Source: Chloroflexota bacterium
Lineage (GTDB): Bacteria; Chloroflexota; Dehalococcoidia; SZUA-161
Direction of reading: 5' to 3'
NCBI GenBank assembly: GCA_030668425.1
Contig: DAOUTY010000008.1
Span: forward strand, 1-17,896
DNA length: 17,896 bases
Positions 14,535-17,896 of the stretch are shown here, piece by piece (position 1 is the stretch's first letter; every line of letters starts with the position of its first letter). The translations under genes and the position numbers were made by a program. The notes below the pieces were generated by a model that saw nothing but the letters and a program-made list of their open reading frames with translations, was not told where the DNA came from and did not search any database.

Positions 14535-15601
14535 CCCACCTGCACCTCCAGTTGCTTTGCCTGATCGGCGGTGGCCACGGCATCGATGAGATTATCGATG
14601 CCGCCTTCCAGCACAGCCTCCAAGTTATGGAGAGTCAGGCCTATGCGGTGATCAGAGACTCTTCCCTGAGGGAAGTTGTAGGTGCGAATTTTTTCCGAAC
14701 GATCGCCGGTTCCTACCTGGGAACGGCGATTATCTGTTAGCTCTTGTAACTGACGCTGGCGCTCTTTGTCAAGCAGTCGGGCGCGAAGCACTGCCATCGC
14801 CTTGACCTTGTTCTTCATCTGGGAACGCTCGTCCTGACACGTAACTACCATACCCGTTGGAATATGGGTGATGCGCACAGCAGAGTCTACCTTATTGACA
14901 TGCTGGCCACCAGCACCACTCGCACGATACGTATCCACTCTCAAATCATTGGTGTCGATGTCCACTTCAACCTCCTTCGCCTCAGGCAGGACAGCCACAG
15001 TGGCAGTCGAAGTATGAATACGGCCCGAGGACTCAGTCAATGGCACTCGCTGCACGCGGTGGACACCACTCTCATATTTCAACCTGCTATATGCGCCTCT
15101 GCCCTTGACCTCAAAGATGATCTCCTTGAACCCCCCGATACCGGTTTCGTTGCTACTCATGACTTCAGTCCTCCACCCCCTGGACGAGGCATAACGTGCA
15201 TACATTCGAAAGAGGTCGGCCGCAAAAAGTCCTGCCTCATTACCCCCAGCACCAGCTCGAATTTCGACGATAACATCCTTCGCGTCAGCAGGGTCACGGG
15301 GTATAAGTGCCAGCTTGATCTCCTGAAGCAAGTGGTCGCTCTGAGCATGAAGACTTTCCACTTCATCCTTGGCTAACCCGGCCATTTCCTCATCCAGCCC
15401 TTGGGTGAGCATGGTCTGTGTCTCCTCTAAGCTTTTAATGACAGTCTTGTACTCTCTGAACTTGGTTACCAATTCCTGGAGTGACGCACGCTCACGGGCC
15501 AGAACCTGCAGCTTATCGAAATCAGAGGCCACTTCAGGCTGTGACATGAGTTCGTTCAGCTCGACATAACGTCTTTCGATTGAGTCCAGTCTCTCAAGCA
15601 T
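14531..15601 (-). CDS. prfA: Peptide chain release factor 1
   Basis: RF1 reads UAA and UAG stop codons and triggers peptide release. The protein has 356 residues, normal length. The codon-recognition tripeptide is PLT at 187-189 (PxT class, as in RF1; RF2 would have SPF). The catalytic GGQ is at 231-233 in ASGAGGQHVNK, Gln233 being the residue PrmC methylates. RAGAGGNEA (115-123) and IHTSTATVAVLPE (195-207) are conserved. ATG 15599-15601 has AGGGG five bases upstream, and that ribosome binding site can pair with the 5' arm of the leader hairpin (see findings). The gene has its own promoter after hisS and overlaps prmC by four bases. Confidence 0.97.
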   Translation of the reverse strand: MLERLDSIERRYVELNELMSQPEVASDFDKLQVLARERASLQELVTKFREYKTVIKSLEETQTMLTQGLDEEMAGLAKDEVESLHAQSDHLLQEIKLALIPRDPADAKDVIVEIRAGAGGNEAGLFAADLFRMYARYASSRGWRTEVMSSNETGIGGFKEIIFEVKGRGAYSRLKYESGVHRVQRVPLTESSGRIHTSTATVAVLPEAKEVEVDIDTNDLRVDTYRASGAGGQHVNKVDSAVRITHIPTGMVVTCQDERSQMKNKVKAMAVLRARLLDKERQRQLQELTDNRRSQVGTGDRSEKIRTYNFPQGRVSDHRIGLTLHNLEAVLEGGIDNLIDAVATADQAKQLEVQVG

Positions 15602-15613
15602 GGTTCCCCTGAC

Positions 15614-15637
15614 AAAAATTCCCCCGACCGGGGGGAA
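15614..15637 (-). terminator. Rho-independent terminator-like hairpin between hisS and prfA
   Basis: On the minus strand TTCCCCC (15637-15631) pairs with GGGGGAA (15625-15619) around a five-base loop, followed by TTTTT (15618-15614). It can terminate hisS transcripts. Because the prfA promoter lies just upstream, it also sits at the very 5' end of the prfA transcript. Confidence 0.75.
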
Positions 15638-15652
15638 CTATAGGTTTATTCA

Positions 15653-15680
15653 ATTATAGCACAGGCAGAATGCTTTTCAA
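15653..15680 (-). promoter_or_regulatory. Predicted promoter of prfA-prmC
   Basis: On the minus strand TTGAAA (15680-15675) and a perfect TATAAT (15658-15653) are 16 bases apart, and TGC precedes the -10 box (extended -10). The predicted start near 15646 leaves a leader of about 45 nt that consists almost wholly of the terminator-like hairpin and the ribosome binding site. Confidence 0.65.
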
Positions 15681-15691
15681 TGCAACGCAAG

Positions 15692-16978
15692 TCAAGCCAC
15701 AACCTGGCTCAACACCTCAGCTACTTTGTCCAGTGGAATCATCTCCTGCTCGCCCTTGTCCATGTCTCTGAGCATCACTGCCCCGCTTCTAACCTCATCA
15801 TCACCGATAATCACAGCGCGTTGTACACCCGTGGAGTTAGCCTGCTTGAGCTGCGCCTTAAGGCTCCTATCCCCGAAGGTCAGGGCTACACTAAGTCCGG
15901 AATTCCTTAAATGGGAAGCGAGCTTCATCGCCACATCTTTGGCATCCTGCCCGAGGTATGCAATGAACACAGCGTGTGATGGATTTGCAGGAACAGCGAC
16001 TTTTTGCTTCTTCAAATTGCGCACTAAGCGCTCAATCCCGGTGGCGAAGCCAATTGCAGGCGTTGGCTTGCCACCAAGCTGCTCGATGAGGTCGTCATAT
16101 CTCCCCCCCGCACCAATGGTTGCCTGAGCCGCAATCTCACCCTCCGGTGCGATCTCGAATACAGTTTTGGTGTAGTAGTCCAACCCTCGAACCAGACTAT
16201 GATTGACAACGTAGGGCAAATTCAGCAGCACGAGGTACCTTTCCAGCCGATCGAAGTGCTCAGCGCACTCCCTGCAAAGGTAGTCTATACTCCTTGGTGC
16301 CCGCTCACTGAAGGGGATACAGGAAGGTTTCTTGCAATCCAGAATGCGCAACGGGTTTCTTGACAGGCGCCGTTTGCAATCCGGACACAGTGATTCCCTG
16401 TGTTGTGAATAGTAGTCCCTCAGGCTATCGAGATATGCCGGGCGACAGCTATTGCACCCAATACTATTCAAGTTGAGGCTAAGACCACGCAGGCCTAAAT
16501 TTACATAAAACTGCCAAGCCATTTCGATGACCTCTGCGTCGAGGGCAGGGTCGCCATCTCCCAGTGCCTCGACTCCAAACTGGTGATGCTGTCGGTATCT
16601 ACCTGCCTGCGGCCGCTCATACCTGAAGATAGCAGCATCATAATAGAGTCTCACTGGCTGGGGAAGGGTGTGCATACCATGCTCCACATAGGCACGGCAG
16701 ACCGACGCAGTCCCCTCGGGGCGCAACGTTAACCTGTCCCCACTCCGATCCTCAAACGTATACATCTCCTTCTCAACAATGTCAGTCTCCTCACCAATGC
16801 TACGCTCAAAAAGTCGAGCGTCCTCGAAAGTAGGGGTGTCTATACGCTGATATCCATAGAGTGCGCAGATAGCAGAGGCTTTCTGCCTTATATACCCCCA
16901 GTATACTTGCTCCCCAGGCAGAATATCGGAAGTGCCTCGTGGTGCCTGATACAAGAATCCCTCCTCTACTCGAAGCAT
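15692..16978 (-). CDS. hisS: Histidyl-tRNA synthetase
   Basis: This is a class II aminoacyl-tRNA synthetase charging tRNA-His. From ATG 16976-16978 it has 428 residues, normal for bacterial HisRS. Motif 2 region TLRPEGTASVCRAY (about 84-97), RYERPQAGRYRQHHQFGVE (about 119-137), the HisA box LVRGLDYYT (about 263-271) and motif 3 AIGFATGIERL (about 310-320) are all present. The C-terminal anticodon-binding domain covers about 335-428. The insertion domain carries CNSC, CPDC, CKKPSC and CREC, suggesting a structural metal site, as seen in a subset of HisRS. TTG 16979-16981 directly before the ATG is possible, but the ATG with AAAGG upstream is preferred. It is transcribed divergently from rel. 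Confidence 0.97.
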   Translation of the reverse strand: MLRVEEGFLYQAPRGTSDILPGEQVYWGYIRQKASAICALYGYQRIDTPTFEDARLFERSIGEETDIVEKEMYTFEDRSGDRLTLRPEGTASVCRAYVEHGMHTLPQPVRLYYDAAIFRYERPQAGRYRQHHQFGVEALGDGDPALDAEVIEMAWQFYVNLGLRGLSLNLNSIGCNSCRPAYLDSLRDYYSQHRESLCPDCKRRLSRNPLRILDCKKPSCIPFSERAPRSIDYLCRECAEHFDRLERYLVLLNLPYVVNHSLVRGLDYYTKTVFEIAPEGEIAAQATIGAGGRYDDLIEQLGGKPTPAIGFATGIERLVRNLKKQKVAVPANPSHAVFIAYLGQDAKDVAMKLASHLRNSGLSVALTFGDRSLKAQLKQANSTGVQRAVIIGDDEVRSGAVMLRDMDKGEQEMIPLDKVAEVLSQVVA

Positions 16979-16997
16979 CAAGCCTTTAACGCCTAGC

Positions 16998-17026
16998 AGA
17001 ATACAGTATCGCGGGTTGTTTGTAAA
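16998..17026 (-). promoter_or_regulatory. Predicted promoter of hisS
   Basis: On the minus strand TTTACA (17026-17021) and TATTCT (17003-16998) are 17 bases apart. The predicted start near 16991 gives a leader of only about 12 nt, with no room for a T-box or attenuator. Confidence 0.55.
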
Positions 17027-17031
17027 GGAGA

Positions 17032-17060
17032 TTGCATCTAGGGAATCCTTGCAATATACT
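17032..17060 (+). promoter_or_regulatory. Predicted promoter of rel
   Basis: TTGCAT (17032-17037) and TATACT (17055-17060) are 17 bases apart on the plus strand. The predicted start is near 17067. The -35 box is only five bases from the -35 box of the divergent hisS promoter. Confidence 0.6.
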
Positions 17061-17091
17061 CTAAAGTGGAGGTTTTATTGAAGGCGATTCC

Positions 17092-17896
17092 GTGGATATA
17101 ACGACCCTCATCGATAAGGCAAAAGAGTATCTTCATGAGGATAAGTTGGCTCTGGTAGAAGATGCCTATCAGTTCGCACTTGAGTCGCATGGCAACCAGC
17201 GTCGACTAACAGGGGATCCATTTATCTCACACCCCCTGGAGACAGCAACGATTGTTGCCGAGCTTCAAATGGATGAGGTCTCGCTTGCCGCTGCCTTACT
17301 CCACGATGTACCCGAAGATTGCGGAGTCCCTTTCTCCATTATCGAGGATCGGTTTGGGCCTGAGGTGAGAAGGCTGGTTGAGGGAATGACCAGACTGGAT
17401 AAGATGTCTTCCCAAGTTCAAGAGGGAGAGCTTGATAAGGTAGTTGAAAGCGAAGCACAAGTCGAAAGCCTGCGCAAGATGTTCATGGTCACAGCCGAGG
17501 ATATCCGGGTCGTGTTCATAAAGTTGGCTGACAGGTTGCATAACATGCGCACTCTGAAACCATTGGACCCTGAAAAGCAGCAGAGAATAGCAAAGGAGAC
17601 GATGGAGATCTACGCTCCACTAGCCCACCGTTTGGGAATCTGGCAGATAAAGTGGCAGCTAGAGGACCTATCATTCCGCTATCTTCAGCCGGATACCTAT
17701 CATCAGATCGCCAAGCTGATCGCTGCTCGTAGAGTAAGCCGGGAGCGTTACATAACCCGCGTAAGCCGAATCCTCAAGGAGGAACTTGAGAAAGCAGGCA
17801 TCAAAGCAGAGGTCGTCGGGAGGCCAAAGAGCATCTATAGCGTACACACCAAGATGGAGAGATATGCCGCACAGGGCAAGGAGTTCAGCGATATAC
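17092..17896 (+). CDS. rel: Bifunctional (p)ppGpp synthetase/hydrolase, Rel/SpoT family, 5' part
   Basis: The first 268 codons are seen and the gene continues past the right edge. It makes and degrades the stringent-response alarmone. Residues 20-180 are the HD-type hydrolase domain: GDPFISHPLE (41-50, metal ligand His47), LLHDVPED (69-76, His71 and Asp72 with Glu75-Asp76) and KLADRLHNMRTL (144-155, Asp147). These residues suggest an active hydrolase, although Pro74 is unusual within the HD..ED motif. APLAHRLGIWQIKWQLEDLSF (from 175) is the conserved linker, and GRPKSIYSVHTKM (243-255) opens the synthetase domain. GTG 17092-17094 is chosen because the protein begins as expected (DITTLIDKA) and AAGG lies about eight bases upstream. 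An ATT at 17077, after GGAGG, is in frame but less likely. Confidence 0.93.
   Translation, partial: MDITTLIDKAKEYLHEDKLALVEDAYQFALESHGNQRRLTGDPFISHPLETATIVAELQMDEVSLAAALLHDVPEDCGVPFSIIEDRFGPEVRRLVEGMTRLDKMSSQVQEGELDKVVESEAQVESLRKMFMVTAEDIRVVFIKLADRLHNMRTLKPLDPEKQQRIAKETMEIYAPLAHRLGIWQIKWQLEDLSFRYLQPDTYHQIAKLIAARRVSRERYITRVSRILKEELEKAGIKAEVVGRPKSIYSVHTKMERYAAQGKEFSDI

Noticed and set aside
14864..15376. 170-codon open frame on the plus strand
   Set aside because: Antisense to prfA, whose frame is certain from the GGQ and PxT motifs.
1..17896. Mobile elements, CRISPR arrays, tRNA or rRNA genes
   Set aside because: No transposase or integrase, no regularly spaced direct repeats, no cloverleaf with a GTTCRA-type T arm and no rRNA-like stretch were found by eye.

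Overview
The window looks like a chromosomal segment of an anaerobic or facultatively anaerobic bacterium with moderate GC. Three things point to an anaerobic central metabolism: an oxygen-labile class I fumarase in two subunits, a succinate dehydrogenase/fumarate reductase, and a transcarboxylase-like biotin enzyme set. The lactate dehydrogenase-like malate dehydrogenase and the rel / hisS / prfA / prmC block resemble what I recall of Chloroflexota (Dehalococcoidia-like) genomes. That placement is from memory and is tentative.

Left and centre (243-12232, all on the minus strand) is one long gene train of 12 genes, with gaps of -1 to 76 bases. In transcription order these are: a carboxyltransferase of the methylmalonyl/propionyl-CoA type (12S-like), a 69-residue accessory protein, a pyruvate/oxaloacetate carboxyltransferase fused to a biotin carrier domain (5S+1.3S-like), malate dehydrogenase, fumarase alpha, sdhA, sdhC, sdhD, sdhB, fumarase beta, a SAM methyltransferase, and a B12-binding radical SAM enzyme. 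The first ten genes connect methylmalonyl-CoA/propionyl-CoA and pyruvate/oxaloacetate with malate, fumarate and succinate. This is most of the Wood-Werkman (methylmalonyl-CoA) route of propionate formation or oxidation. Methylmalonyl-CoA mutase, epimerase, succinyl-CoA synthetase and any biotin carboxylase are not in the window. The last two genes are not obviously part of that pathway. A good promoter lies at 12600-12628, giving a leader of about 360 nt.

Bases 12233-12975 carry no convincing gene. They hold the operon leader and promoter, two inverted repeats and the start region of rimI. On the plus strand rimI (12976-13632) encodes an N-acetyltransferase with an unusual internal insertion. 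Convergent to it are prmC, prfA and hisS (minus strand, 13680-16978), which serve peptide-release-factor function and histidyl-tRNA charging. rel (ppGpp synthetase/hydrolase) starts divergently from hisS at 17092 and runs off the right edge. At the left edge is the 3' end of another plus-strand gene, probably a methyltransferase.

The observations most worth a second look are: prmC has no NTG start at the conserved position and appears to begin at ATA, overlapping the prfA stop as ATAA; the prfA leader can form two mutually exclusive hairpins; the fumarase subunit genes flank sdhACDB; and a methyltransferase/B12-radical-SAM pair is joined to the central-carbon operon.
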